From Fistularia commersonii (taxonomy: Eukaryota; Chordata; Actinopteri; Syngnathiformes; Fistulariidae), in NCBI GenBank assembly GCA_037954325.1, contig JBBMNZ010000028.1, positions 8,394,501-8,458,500 on the forward strand: a stretch of DNA of 64,000 bases. The letters run 5' to 3'. The notes beneath the pieces were generated by a model. It saw only the letters and a program-made list of their open reading frames with translations. It had not been told where the DNA came from and did no database searches. Below, one piece after another: positions 1 through 11,271 of this stretch (its first letter is position 1; each line of letters begins with the position of its first letter). The position numbers and the translations under genes are program-made.

Positions 1-40
1 GGAAAAAAACACTTTAAATGATAAGGAACATTTAAGGGCG

Positions 41-80
41 TGTGCGTGTGTGCATGCATGCGTGTGTGTGTGTGTGCGCA
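41..80. repeat. (GT)n microsatellite with GC interruptions
   Basis: Imperfect alternating GT/GCAT tract followed by a run of 11 A. It lies at the 3' edge of the minus-strand LINE next to it, so it may have arisen from or beside the LINE tail. Confidence 0.9.
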
Positions 81-94
81 GAAAAAAAAAAACC

Positions 95-436
95 TCCCTA
101 TTCTCCGAATCCTCCTCTCTCACACCAACTACCTTCATATCCTCTCTCACTACGTCCATAAATCTTATCTTTGGTCTTCCTCGAGACCTCCTGCCTGGCA
201 GCTCCAATTCCAGCATCAGTCTACCAATATATTCACTGTTCCTCCTCTGTACATAACCGAATCATCTCAGTCTGGCTTCTCTGACCTTCTCTCCAAAACA
301 TCTAACGTGCTGTTCCTCTAATGGACTCATTCCTGATCCTAGTCACTCCCAAAGAGAACCTTTGCATCTTCATTTCTGGAACCCTCAGCTTTGCCTCCTG
401 TTTGTTTGTCATTGTAAGTGTTTCGAGTCCAAACAG
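95..436 (-). pseudogene. LINE polyprotein C-terminal tail (broken)
   Basis: The same minus-strand frame as the preceding block continues without a gap into FGLETLTMTNKQEAKLRVPE, KMQRFSLGVTRIRNESIRGT and, after a break, VREARLR-stop-FGYVQRRN, where a stop replaces the usual W. Then come YIGRLMLELELPGRRSRGRP and FMDVVREDMKVVGVREED. These are the typical last blocks of this LINE class. The clean join to the reverse transcriptase N-terminal part shows an in-frame deletion of the core. Confidence 0.8.
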
Positions 437-1319
437 CATCTGTCCTACCTGCACCTTGAACTTCTCTGTTACCCCTACAGCACGCCGCACCACTGTTTCA
501 CAGCTAGCGTACATGTCCTGCACCAGTCAAAATACATCTCTGCCACTCAAGATGTCCTCATACAATACCAGAGTTCCTCTCTTGGAACCCTGTCATTTGC
601 TTTTTCTAGGTCTACAAAAACACAATGCAGGTCCCTCTGGTCTTGTCTGTACTTCTTTATTAGCATTCTCAAAGCCAATACTGCATCTGTAGTACTCTTT
701 CTAGGCATGAAGCCATACTGCTGTTCACAAATGCTGACTTCTGCTCTCAGTCTAGTTTTAATTACTCTTTCCCATAACTTCATTGTATGGCTCATCAACT
801 TTATCCCTCTATAGTGCTGCAATTCTTCACATTCCCCTCATTCTTAAGAATGGGCACCATCACACTTCGTCTCCATTCTTCAGGCATCTTCTCACTCTCT
901 AAGATCCTGTTGAATAATCTAGTCAGAAACTATACCGCTGCCTCTCCTAGACACTTCCACACCTTCATCTTCTTCAATGCCTTCTTCACTTCACTTTTAC
1001 TAATTTGTGCTACTTTGTGGTCTGCGATAGTCACCTAATTTACTCTTGCTTCTCTTTCATTTTCAACATTCATCAGCTCTTCAAAGTACTCTTTCCAGCT
1101 TCTCATCAATCTTCTAGCATCTGTCAATACATTTCCCTCTCTATCCTTAATCACCCGGACCTGTTTTACATCCTTTCCATCGTTATCTCTCTGTCTTGCC
1201 AACCTGTATAGATCATTGTCTCCCTCCTCACTGTCCAACTGAGCATACAGGTCCCTGTACTCCTGTCCGTTCTCTTCAGTCCCCTCAGTGTCCCCCTTCT
1301 TCTTTGGTAATCGCTATCT
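437..1319 (-). pseudogene. LINE reverse transcriptase N-terminal part (broken)
   Basis: Blocks in order on the minus strand: DNDLYRLARQRDNDGKDVKQ, WKEYFEELMNVENEREARVN, FNRILESEKMPEEWRRSVMV, YRGIKLMSHTMKLWERVI, EQQYGFMPRKSTTDAVLALR, CVFVDLEKANDRVPREELWY, and then MQDMYASCETVVRRAVGVTE. The FVDLEKAxDRVP block is motif A of the reverse transcriptase and keeps its aspartate. About 14 codons are missing before VWKCLGEAAV, which is followed by a stop. The sequence ends at about 439 just before the expected motif B, so the catalytic YADD/FADD region is gone. Confidence 0.85.
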
Positions 1320-1935
1320 CTGTATATACTCCTGCATGTCTTTATTCCACCACCAAGTTTCCTTATCTACTTTCCTTCCAGATGATACACCAAGTATTCT
1401 CCTACCTGTCTCCCTGATAACACTAGCTGCAGTTGTCCAATCATCTGGAAGCTCTCCCTGACCACCCAGAGCCTTTCTCAACTCCTCCCTGAAAACCATC
1501 CAACACGCCTCCCTTTTCAGCTCCCACCACTTTGTCCTCTGCTCTGCCTTTGTCCTCTTCATCTTCCTTGTCACCAGTCATCCTACAAACCAGCATGCTT
1601 TGCTGTCTGGCTGCACTCTCATCTGTGACTACATTGCAGTCACTGATCTCTTTCAGGTTACCTCTATATAAAAAGTAGTCTACCTGCATGCTCCTATCTC
1701 TGCTTTTATAAGTTACCCTATGTTCCTGTCTTTCCTGGAAAAAAGTGTTCACTACAGCCATTTCCATCCTTTTTGCAAAATCTATCACCATCTGTCCCTC
1801 TGCGCCCCTATCCTGCATACCAAATCTGCCCATCACTTCTTCATCCCCTCTAGTGCCTGCACCAACATGTCCATTGATGTCTGCACCAATTACCACTCTC
1901 TCATCTCTAAGGACATCTGAGGTCATCAGTACCAA
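1320..1935 (-). pseudogene. LINE endonuclease C-terminal part and linker (broken)
   Basis: The minus-strand reading frame has ADINGHVGAGTRGDEEVMGR, corresponding to the GD(F)NGHVG block of AP-type endonucleases of RTE LINEs; the usual F is I here. It then has VDFAKRMEMAVVNTFF, RVTYKSRDRSMQVDYFLYR and LKEISDCNVVTDES. After a frameshift come KWWELKREACWMVFREELRK and LGVSSGRKVDKETWWWNKD. The N-terminal catalytic half is absent. The order and spacing of the blocks fit the family, and the protein cannot be functional. Confidence 0.8.
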
Positions 1936-2115
1936 TGGCGGTCGTTGTTAACCTGGGCCTCAACCGATCCGGAACGAGATTATTAGGCTTGATTCGCATG
2001 TTTGGTTTTGGCAAAAGCTTTACACCGGATGCCCTTTCTGACGCAACCCTCTGGATCTATCCGGGCTTGGGACTGGCTCAGGGAGACTCTGACCCGTGCC
2101 GCCCTAAGGCTGCAT
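1936..2115 (-). mobile_element. 5' region of the RTE-like LINE
   Basis: The minus strand carries a segment I recall as the GC-rich 5' leader of this fish LINE family (motifs such as AGGGCATCCGGTGTAAA and GGTTGAGGCCCAGGTTAACA). It joins directly to endonuclease codons at about 1935, so the start of the reading frame and the N-terminal half of the endonuclease are missing. A plus-strand ORF of 91 codons across it is a by-product. Confidence 0.55.
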
Positions 2116-4082
2116 TAGATATTGTGTTTTTATGGCTGTGGAGGTCATGTAACTGTAAGAGTTTTATCTGTGCATTTGCTCATATTGGGATAAGAAAAAA
2201 TATAGATTAATGGCTGTGGCTGCAGCTACTCTTGCACGTGTCACGGTTGGTGATCAAATGTTGGTTTTTATCAACTTATTTTTTCTAAGCTGACATTCTG
2301 TTCAGCTCAGTGACACGGGTTCTGCGATAGAACGAGTTTTAAAACCTTCGCAAGCGAGGAAGAATTACAGATTGAAAGTCGTTCGAGTTGTAGAAAAAGT
2401 AACAGGCCTGTTATAATAATCGTAATGGTGTTCTTTCTGGTGAAGTGGCCAAATAATTTCCGTTTCTCAATTTGGCATCTTTTGGGGTTTTGTTCCTTTC
2501 TGTCAAAGAGGTTTTTTTTTCGCATTTGTCTATATGTTCACCTCAAAAGCATTTTCAGAAGTTGTGATCTTGTTTGCAGAGGTATTTGGCATCTGTTTTT
2601 TGGGCGGATTTTGCTCAATTTAAAGAAAGCCGTTCTAGCAATGGTCATTCTCCTTTTTATTACTCACTTCTTGCCATGTAATAACTTCAATTACAGTCTA
2701 AACTCAATCTCACTGTTCTCAGCTGGTGGTGATGCCTGTAAACAAGAAGCACAAAGAAAACTGTTCTTATTAAGCATGAAAATAGAAAAATGTGAAGTTA
2801 AATTTGATCAGCGGGATTGTCCACAAGAGTCGGGTGATAGCACCGCGCTAAATGATGGATTGGTCCGGTCTGTGACAGTCCATTTCTATTTTCCATCAGG
2901 TCTTTAATGACGGACACTGGGGGAGGAAATAACAAACGCTGCTGTGGAAACGCGTCGCTAGTTCTACGACCAAATGCGATAAAGCACCTTACGATGCGAT
3001 GGCCAGACAGAGGCAGCCCATTCAGTCATAAACGGGAGTGGCATTTTTACTGGGTCCAGTCTTCTCTCCTCAGACTCCCCTCGACCTTTCAGATGCCCCC
3101 GGATTTAACTTACGTTCCCCCCGTGTACAATGGTCTCAGCTCCGTGTTAAGTTAACATCAGGCATCTTACATTTCCTCCCTTCCCCCACCCTGGTGCGCC
3201 ACTACCCATCAGAAAAGTTTACAACGTCTCCTGACCCGAGTAAGGGGCCACGGGGACCCATGTTAATGAGTCCCTGAATGCCGGACCTGTCATTCCCTCT
3301 CCTCCTGTGGGCACTTTATTGTTTTACCTTTTTACCCTTGGTTCATAAAACAATCAACCTGCCCCAAGCCCCCGTCAGGCCCTGTATTGATTGTCAAGGC
3401 TCCCTGATATTACTGTTGAAAAGAGCCCTCACCGGCTCTTAGACGCTGAGGGATATCATTGCGGCAGATCAACAGATTAAATTTAAATGTATTTCAACAT
3501 CTTTTATTTTCTTGTCCAGCAGTCAGAACAGCCTGCTCTCATCAGCGTTACGCTTCACCCTCAGCCCGACTCTTAGATTTGCACTCCATCCCGGGCCTTT
3601 TCCTGTCACATTTGGAAGATCATGGTGAACACGCCGCCTGGCTTGGCCAGGGCTTTTTAAATCAGCTGCTTATGGAAGAGCAATTAACACGCATTGGGGC
3701 TGATTCGTCTGCAAGTGTGTTGCTTGTGGACAGCTTGAGATTTTGTCGACAGCAATCACTTTGAAACTACTACTGGCACTGGTTTATTACGGTCTCTTCA
3801 GCCAAAGTGGTTGAAGTCAGACTGCTGCTTGTGGGACATTGCTAATATTGTTTGTTTCAATTACATTTTCAAGTGTTTTAATGAAATGCCCTGCAATAAA
3901 AGAACTCTAACTGGCCTGATCGCACAAACAAGCATCTGCTCATTGTTGAATTTAATTATCTTATTCACTGTAATTCCATTTTTCCCAAAGCAATAGGACT
4001 TTATGAAATGGTGCATCATCAGAGATGCTCGTAAACATTTTTTTTCTTATCATAGTTTGGAATAACAATGCAGAATACGTAC
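2116..4082. other. Unassigned non-coding stretch
   Basis: No recognisable gene or repeat. A 160-codon plus-strand ORF at 2425-2907 is rich in F, L and S from T-rich DNA and resembles no family I know. A GC-rich patch lies at 2820-3250. Confidence 0.6.
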
Positions 4083-4283
4083 ATTTCTCCCATGATGGAG
4101 TGATGGCTTTAAGGACATAAAGACAGTATCAATAGACTTTGGCTCCAGGTTAAACCTCTTGCACAGGGTCAGCTGGGAACCTTTCCCATCTCTGTTCTGG
4201 ATGACAGAAACTATGGCAACCAATCCTTCAAAAGCTGCATTGTTTGCACACACAATGCCTCCAGCAGCATCCTCAGCATTTGT
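4083..4283 (-). CDS. Candidate internal exon of an unidentified gene
   Basis: On the minus strand, 201 bases read as exactly 67 sense codons. They start after TTTTAG and stop before GTACGT, a good match to a splice donor. The peptide starts TNAEDAAGGIVCANNAAFEG, includes LVAIVSVIQNRDGKGSQLTL and FNLEPKSIDTVFMSLKPSLH, and ends HHGRN. Codon choice (CTG, CAG, AAG, GAG, ATC) looks like protein-coding vertebrate DNA. The acceptor side is weak because the upstream 30 bases are purine-rich. I do not recognise the protein family and found no partner exon nearby. It could be a real phase-0 exon, a relic of a pseudogene, or chance. Confidence 0.35.
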
Positions 4284-7200
4284 CTAAAACTTTTTTAGCA
4301 CTCTTTTGTTTTTGTGTATAAGTAGAGGTCTTCCTAATAGCTAATTAGTAAGCCGTATAGCTCTCCTCATGCAAACAAAGGGGGGGAACAAATCTTGGTC
4401 TCAGTTATCTTTTGCGGTGGTTGTTTGAAGAGTGCCAAAGGAACAGACAAATTACGTTTATGTTACGTTTGTAACATTTAATATCTGGGAACCTGTTGGT
4501 AGTTAATGGATGGCACCAAAGCATGAGGATTTGCTGCTCAGACTACAAGCTAGCCAAAAACTGCTCCCTCTGATGCCCCTTCTGGGGTTTGTCTGGCGCT
4601 GTCCTTCATGTTTGTCCAGCAGAAATGCTCACAGGTTTTACTACTAAGGTTAATGATCAGGAAGGCTAAGCAATCTGATGAACAGTTACAGCAATAACTT
4701 CAGGTAGCGGCTCGTTCTGAATGAATCCCCTGGGCTTCCGATGTGGCTACAGACATGAATGTGCAAAGCAGCTGTTTTAATGTAGGACTCATTTTCAGTG
4801 ATGCACCACCAGAGCAACGAGCTCTCAGTCTGACTTTACTCATCTGATTGGAGCAAAACTTTGCGGCTGAAACCCCGGCATGCACAAGCATCAACACAGT
4901 TGGAATGGATCCCATGTCTGTTTCAACACACAAGGGAACGGACAACTGTGCGGTCATGTGTTCTCTGCCACCTTCTCCTCACTGCTGAGCGAAGATGCAT
5001 AGTTTTCATTTTTATTGCCAGCATAAGCTCAATCCAGCCGTGGCCATTACAGATGGTGAGTCACTCCTCCAACAGTCGGCAATAATTGCGCTGGAAATCG
5101 CTGTCGCTGAAGCATCTGGTGTCACTCTTGCGGGACGGAGATATTTACTCTCCGTATTGGAATCTTTTCCTTTTAACTCTCCAGTGTCAGCAGTGACCTG
5201 TTCAGACTCTGGGAAACTACGTTTGTCTGCGATACAATCACCCGACACAACCTTTTTTTTATGTTTTGTTTTCCTGTCCTCTGAAGCCAGCAGTGGTATA
5301 GGATTGGCTTAACCTTGCAAATTAACAATTATTGATCTGCCAACATAGCAGCTTCTAGCCAGGTTTCTTTTCTTTTTTTCTTATTTTTGGTCACCATTTC
5401 AATGTACTCTGGAAGTTTTAAAAACAGAGAAGCATCAAATTTGCTCCTCGATGTCACTCTCACTTTACGATGGTAAAGAGTCGTTAGGGAGAAAAAGCCA
5501 ACTGAGCCTGCTTGCAAAACACGCTGAAGCCAATGTTAAATGAAAATGCAGGCTTTTCGAAATCTCTCCAGCTCACCCTACAGGCGTCAGCACGTTGCCT
5601 GATTTACCTTCTTTAATCAGACTTAGCCTTTTGCAACCAAATTTCAATTCAGGTGATTCACTTGCCAACAGTTCAATCAAATTCTGCTTCTACAGAAAAA
5701 CGATGTTCATCCAGCGCTTGATGTATCGTCCGATTCTTTTCTATAACTGGCACAGTTATAAATTGAGAACATTTTCAAATGATTAAGATGTAAAACTTTC
5801 CCCCTAATGTGGATTGTTTTTAAAGTAATTTTGTCTTCTTTTTGCTGTAGAAACATTTGGATGTGGTTTAGTCTGGTGCCAACATATTTGGCTTTTGATA
5901 GTCAGAGACTGATTGTTTTGGTTGGTGGTTATTTTCCTGCTTCCCTGTGGTGTATTTAAACCTGTCAGATGTGCCGACTTGACAGGGGGCAAACTGACAC
6001 TGATATGAAACAAAACCTACATCATTTATTTTTTTTTTAAAAAAAAGTATTCCTGCTAATACTACGAGTAGTTTGCTTACTTAATCTTTTAAAATAAAGT
6101 GCTTCTGCTATTCATGTTTATTTTTGTTCTTCTTTAATTGAGTGAACTGCAGAACTTCTGCACTTCTCTCCTCCGCCGATTCCTAATAAGCATTATGCGA
6201 ATTGAATCTGTAAACGGTTCCGCTTTGGCTATTAAGATCGGATATTGCTAGTTTAGCGAACCGCGACCTCAACTCAGAGGAAATTTCCCTTGCTTTATTG
6301 ACAGCCAACAATGAGGTGTGCCTCCAAATTGATATTTCAAAGTTACTGGTATTTATTTTCTTGGTAAATATCACCATGAGATTGGAAGTTGTCCTTTACG
6401 TTTCGTCGGGCTGGTGCCTCCGGACAAAGCAGTCTCTCGCAGAGGGGCGATGCGTTTAAACCACCCCCTTGTGACATTACTCTGTAGCAGTACAGACACA
6501 ATGGAGGAATAAAGTGTTGACGGCAAATGCAAGGCTCGTCACATGGGGCCACGAGCCGAGGGAGTCTGTGCAAATAAACACCTTCTCCACAAACACACAT
6601 GAACATTCTTCTGCAGTGTTTTCTGCAGGGGTATTTTAGGAGGTGCTGTTCTGTCCCAAGGCGGACACTGCCAAACATTACCGGCTGGACACCTTGAAAG
6701 CCCCGGGAGGGAGATTTGCTTGGTCTGCCCCCCCGTAGCGCCGGTGGAACAGAGCAGCTCCGGGGCCGCTTTGGACCTCGATCAAGTATTGATGTCTGGC
6801 TTTCCGCGCTGGCTGAGTCACAAAAGGAGAGCGAGTCAGACACAGGAGCGAGAGAGAAAGAGAGTGGATAAAAAAATAAAAAACTCCCGAGAGGATGGTG
6901 ATTTCAAAGGCTGCCTGGATAAACACTTAAGATATAATTGCAGTCTTCAGCCAAGATGATTTCCGACACACAAGTTTAAAATGGGACTTTGTCTAGATTT
7001 CTAACCCCCCCCAATCTTCGGGCAGCCATTCATTTGCTTCGAAATGGAAATTTCATGTCTCAGAGGAGGATTTCGAGCCCCCCTTCAGTCTATTTGCACT
7101 TGTATATACACACACATGCAGACTGATTTATGCCAACTGTCTAATTTTAATTTCTCTGTCCTTGCTGTGAATCATCTTTCAAAAACAGGATTTGTGACAT

Positions 7201-7498
7201 TTTATGTTTTTGAGGCAACTATTTGTTCAAATTTTAATTCTAAATGAGGGAGGTTCTTTAATGATTTAATGTGCTCATTAAGTTTGAAAAGCAGTGGCAA
7301 ACTCATTTATACATGTTGTGTTACAGCATGACATCCCAGAATCAAACCGTTGAGAAATCAAATCTATTGAAATCCCACAATTAGCCACAATTTACGATGT
7401 TGAACCATTTTTTTAGTACACTGGATCCTTTTGCATTGTTGTTTTGGGAGGAAAACTGAGTTTAGGTTCCCTGCATTGACGTATTGTTGTATATTGTG
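4284..7498. other. Unassigned non-coding stretch
   Basis: No gene or transposon recognised. A 166-codon minus-strand ORF (6343-6843) has no familiar domain and sits in GC-rich sequence with an overlapping plus-strand ORF. A T/A-rich run lies near 6027-6048. The minus-strand ORF at 4700-4957 has a partly coding-like peptide but no credible splice edges. Confidence 0.55.
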
Positions 7499-7785
7499 GG
7501 GACACGACTGTCACCCGGGTTAGCGATGTTGAAATGACCGGCTCAAACCAATCCACTAGTTTCAGCAAATTCCTTTCTGAGCACTGAAAGACTGTGGATC
7601 AATCGTTTACCAACTGCACCTGATGAGGGACTGCAGACACGATTGATCAAATGGCCTGAAGGCATCAAATTCTGGCCAGAGTGGGCCTCAGTTTATTTGG
7701 ACATCTAATCCTTCCTTCATTATTGTCATCCAATTTGGCTTCATTGGCGCTCTTCCTCCCATGCAGTTTGCCATTGTTGTTTGTC
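7499..7785 (-). mobile_element. Dispersed repeat copy 1, possibly hAT/ZBED-related
   Basis: This stretch aligns with 19131-19440 in the same orientation. Shared landmarks are GATGTTGAAA, GTTTCAGCA, ACCAACTGCACCTGA and GAAGGCATCAAA. On the minus strand both copies give a similar peptide: FDAFRPFDQSCL here and FDAFQWFDKLCL in the other copy, then RCSW. This copy has a stop after RCSW and is broken. Family is uncertain. Confidence 0.6.
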
Positions 7786-7901
7786 ATTCCTGCTACTTCC
7801 TCATGTCTCTCACATCTGACACTATTTCCGATGTCCCACCTCCTCCTCTTCACTGTCTGTCGGTGATATGCCTGTCGTCGGGTCAGTATTCAGCACATGT
7901 T

Positions 7902-8502
7902 ACCAATGGACGTGCGGTGAGGGTCATGGCTGGTGAGGCACTGACGTTTCCTGTAGCTTGCTATTGCTAATTATATTATTCTGTAGCTGAGTAGTACCAG
8001 TGCCCCCTACCATGAGGCACCGTTACTGCGTGCCTCACTTAATGTCTCTTCTCATTCGTTTTATGATTACAAGAAACACGTTATAGTTGTTGACAAAAAA
8101 CATTTTACACATCAGCTAAACTATGGAAATTTGTTCATATATTAAAAGTGTTTTTTTTTAATAGTGACATATACAGAAACGGCAATACAGTCTCAGTGCA
8201 TAGCATGCCAGCCCAGTTAGCATAATCATTGTGCAATCCATAGTGAACTCAGCTGGTTGCTGTGTCACCGCACGTCTCTTCTTCATATTTGAACAGTAAA
8301 TGTGATTTTTTTAATTTATTTTTTTTCCAAGCGATTTTGGAAAAAAAAACACTAAAAATTGTGAAGTTAAGTGGAAAATAACTTTATAGTATAAATCGCA
8401 GTAAAATATAACTATTTATTTTTTTCATTTCACATTTTTTTCTTTCCATGATGACAGGTGAGGCCGGGCCTCCCCTACCTCTACTGACTGCACGTCACTG
8501 CA
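7902..8502. mobile_element. Probable MITE with GACGTGC-type ends
   Basis: The left end CAATGGACGTGCGGTGAG mirrors the right end, whose complement is CAGTGACGTGCAGTCAG. A second inner pair (GGTGAGGCACTG at left, GGCCTCACC complement at right) supports an inverted-repeat element. No target duplication could be read and the middle is AT-rich with no coding trace. Confidence 0.4.
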
Positions 8503-9044
8503 ATGGAGTTTGCAAAAATGTTCTAACATATTTGACGACAACTCAGGTCACCAACCAACTTTTCTGTATGACTAGCCACGCCCACTTTCCCCAACTAGTG
8601 CTGAGTGGCTCTAACTCTTACCCACGGTGAACTCTTGGGTAAAATCGTCAAAAAGTCTTCTAGTGGCCCAATATAAACCGTAACTGTACCTAATACAATA
8701 TTAAAATGTAAACCATGCCAGTCGGCACAGAACCACTCTTTGGCAGGTGGTTCTGCAGAGACGTGCAAGACATTGACCCCGTCACGCTGTGAGTATTTTT
8801 CCGTGCAGCTTGTGCCGCCACACCAGTGAGAGCATTTCCTGCAACGGATTTAATATCGAGGTGTTATTTACAAGCAGGTTATTACACAAACAACACGATG
8901 CAAAATAATAAATTCACGGCAGAATTATGATTAAAAGGGAACAACTATAATTTCTAAAATCTAATACAATACAACTAGCATGTAATCAATCGCCCAGGAT
9001 GTCGGAGTGACGTTTATCGGGAGCTTTTATTTGAACTTGCTGCA
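8503..9044. other. Unassigned non-coding stretch
   Basis: AT-rich sequence with no recognisable gene or repeat. Confidence 0.5.
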
Positions 9045-9092
9045 AGAACCGTGACCCTGAGTGTAGGGTAAGCGGTATAGATTAATATAAAT
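9045..9092 (+). repeat. SINE-like repeat, tail fragment
   Basis: Contains CCGTGACCCTGAGTGTAGGG then TAAGCGGTATAGATTAATA, matching the tail (GACCCTGAAC..GGATAAGYGGTRTA) seen at 33512-33560 and 53105-53155. Confidence 0.55.
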
Positions 9093-10076
9093 GGTAACAG
9101 GTAATATGTAACATTCAATAAACTAGGTGCTGCTAGTTTACCCATAATTCACCAGGAGGCAGTAGCTAAAATGCTTTCAAGGTCATTAAATAGTGGATGG
9201 TGGTGATAGCTTCACTGAAAAACAAGACATGTAGTAACAGGGTACCAGGGGAAGTATTTGCAGCGTACGGAAGATCTGGGAAAGGACTTTAGCAAGTAGT
9301 GACGGGCTCTGAACGCTTACCTACCTGTGTTTTTATGTTCAACCCCTTTGCCTGGCTCCAGATCCCCTCTGACGGGACATTTATTTTTAACTACCTTCTT
9401 TGTATTCCTTTGCTTTGCCTCCCCCTCGCCTGCATGACCATTTTATTTTCCTTCCGATCAGCGGCTCCCCACCTGATAAACAACGTGACAAACAATTTGA
9501 TTGACACTAACAAGAATCAATCAAGATATGTACCCTTGTTGACATTATTATTCTATTCACATTTGATGACTGCCAGCTGACGGCACTTCCCTTCCCCCAC
9601 ATAACGGAGGGTCCCTTTCTTGCCGGAGGGCCCGCGGGCACGTACGAGATTCCCTCCCATAAGCAGATCTGTGCCGCGGGGAGATGATAGGCATGGGGAT
9701 GAAATGATTTGACGGTGCTCTCGGTGCTGAGACGATGTTGACACACGGAGACGAGGCTTAAAAGCTTCAATTACTCTCAGTTCCATTCAGCTGCATAAAT
9801 TAAATGGCGGCTCGCGGTGGCTGGGGAGCAGCGCCTGTATGCATTGGTTATTAGTCATCCTGTGTGTTTAATCACATTGCAGGCACTCTTGTCCAACTCA
9901 GGGACAGAACCACCCCACCTCACACGCCCCAAAAAAGAAAATGTGTATGGGAGTGTGTGTCACTTGTATTTTGGACATTCATTGTGCACAAGTTAACTCT
10001 GTGTAATTACATTGTACGGCTGCCTGTTCTCTCCAGGGAGAATATAAAGTGTTTGTGTGTGAGTGAGCCCTGCTAG

Positions 10077-10101
10077 CACACACACACACACACACACACA
10101 A
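10077..10101. repeat. (CA)n microsatellite
   Basis: Perfect CA dinucleotide run of about 12 units. Confidence 0.95.
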
Positions 10102-10770
10102 CTGTAGATAACTATTTTCATGCCGCTGTTTCTTTTTTCCTCCTCCTTCTGTTGTGCACAAAGCTATTTGATAAATATTTCTTTCTGTCAGACTCTCAGG
10201 GCTGTACAGGTTTGTCACGCCACATTCTTCGCAGTGCTAGAATCTTCCACCTCACACAAACCCTTCCAATAATTCTTGGCATTGCCTCTACGAAAAAAAC
10301 TGTGCGGTCGTTACTCAAGAAAAAAACGACATCTACGAGTGCCCTGCGATCCGTGGCTGCGAAAGTTCTGAACCCGCCGGAAATATTGGTTTAATTAGCC
10401 GAGGGACGGGATTTCAAGAGCAAATATAAAGTTTTGTTGCACTTTTGTTCTGCTGATGGTAAGAAAAAGCAGAAAAAACAAATGTGGTGGGATAAATGAA
10501 ATTGTTTCACACCATGCAGTTATAGCTTGTAGTCTCAACCAGCCTCCATCCTGCTTGGCTTCGGCCAGAACAGGGTGGCGTGATTGTGAAGGCCTTTGCA
10601 TAATCTGCACGAACTGGAGACCTGGAAGTGAGAACAGAATACTTTCTGGCTGTGACATGCCATTTCTTGGGAGAATCTCAGGTGCAGAACTCCTGGAAAG
10701 TCCTCATAGGCACCACGGGGTCTTTTTGCGGGTCCACCCATCTCTATGGTTGTCCCTTACTGCCTGCGCA

Positions 10771-10820
10771 AATGCAAAACTAAAGAGTTCCCCTGGAGGA
10801 GGGGAGTTCCTGGAAATGAG
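10771..10820. repeat. Short dispersed repeat copy (pairs with 39361-39405)
   Basis: AATGCAAAAC then GAGTTCC..GGAGGAGGGGAGTTCC resembles 39361-39405 (ATGCAAAAATAGG..GGGGAGGGGAGTTCCC). Probably two pieces of one fish repeat rich in GGAGTTCC blocks. Confidence 0.35.
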
Positions 10821-11222
10821 TTTGTGCTGGATAGTTTTTAGTGTTTTGATAGTGTTTAATGTAACAACGTGTACAGCGCTGGGATGCATTTTCTCCTGCT
10901 GATGTTGCCACTCTTTATCTGTACATGTCTTTTAGCTTTTGGGAATTTGTTGCAAAGGCATCCTCTGTGCACAAGACTCTTTCATGCATTTGTGTACCTC
11001 GCTATATGGGTTCTATAGAGTTTCATGCTTTCATCTTCGAAACTTTGTTGCCGGAAAAACTTCAGCAGAAAAGGGAGCGTAACACTTCTTTTCTGCATTA
11101 GCCATGCCCGCTGCAAATTTCTGATCAATAACATGATCGTTCTGGGGAAGAAAAAAATCCCATCACTGAGGAAAGCAAATGGCTCTGTCTTTCCATGTGG
11201 CCCTGTGATTAGTAGGTGACTT

Positions 11223-11271
11223 GCGCATGCACACACACACACACGTGCGCATGCACATGCACATGCACACT
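11223..11271. repeat. (CA)n microsatellite with GCAT interruptions
   Basis: Alternating purine-pyrimidine tract mixing CA, GCAT and GTGCGC units. Confidence 0.9.

Larger units (their letters stand above)
85..2115 (-). mobile_element. RTE/BovB-like LINE copy, internally deleted
   Basis: Read on the minus strand, the element runs from a 5' region (2115-1936) through an endonuclease C-terminal part, a linker, a reverse transcriptase part and a C-terminal tail, in the order expected of one LINE polyprotein. It has stops, frameshifts and at least three deletions: between the 5' region and the endonuclease at about 1935, about 14 codons near 960-980, and the reverse transcriptase catalytic core at about 439. 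The protein style matches fish proteins often annotated as craniofacial development protein 2-like, which derive from RTE/BovB endonucleases. Placement in the RTE clade is from recall; the LINE identity itself is clear from the peptides. The copy is dead. Confidence 0.85.

Noticed and set aside
2425..2907. 160-codon plus-strand ORF with hydrophobic segments
   Set aside because: The F/L/S richness follows from T-rich DNA. No family resemblance and no start or splice context.
4700..4957. Possible second minus-strand exon (peptide CVETDMGSIPTVLMLVHAGV)
   Set aside because: Splice edges are weak (no pyrimidine tract, shifted GT) and the peptide is not recognised.
6343..6843. 166-codon minus-strand ORF
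   Set aside because: No recognised motif, cysteines in no zinc-finger spacing, and a competing plus-strand ORF in the same GC-rich patch.
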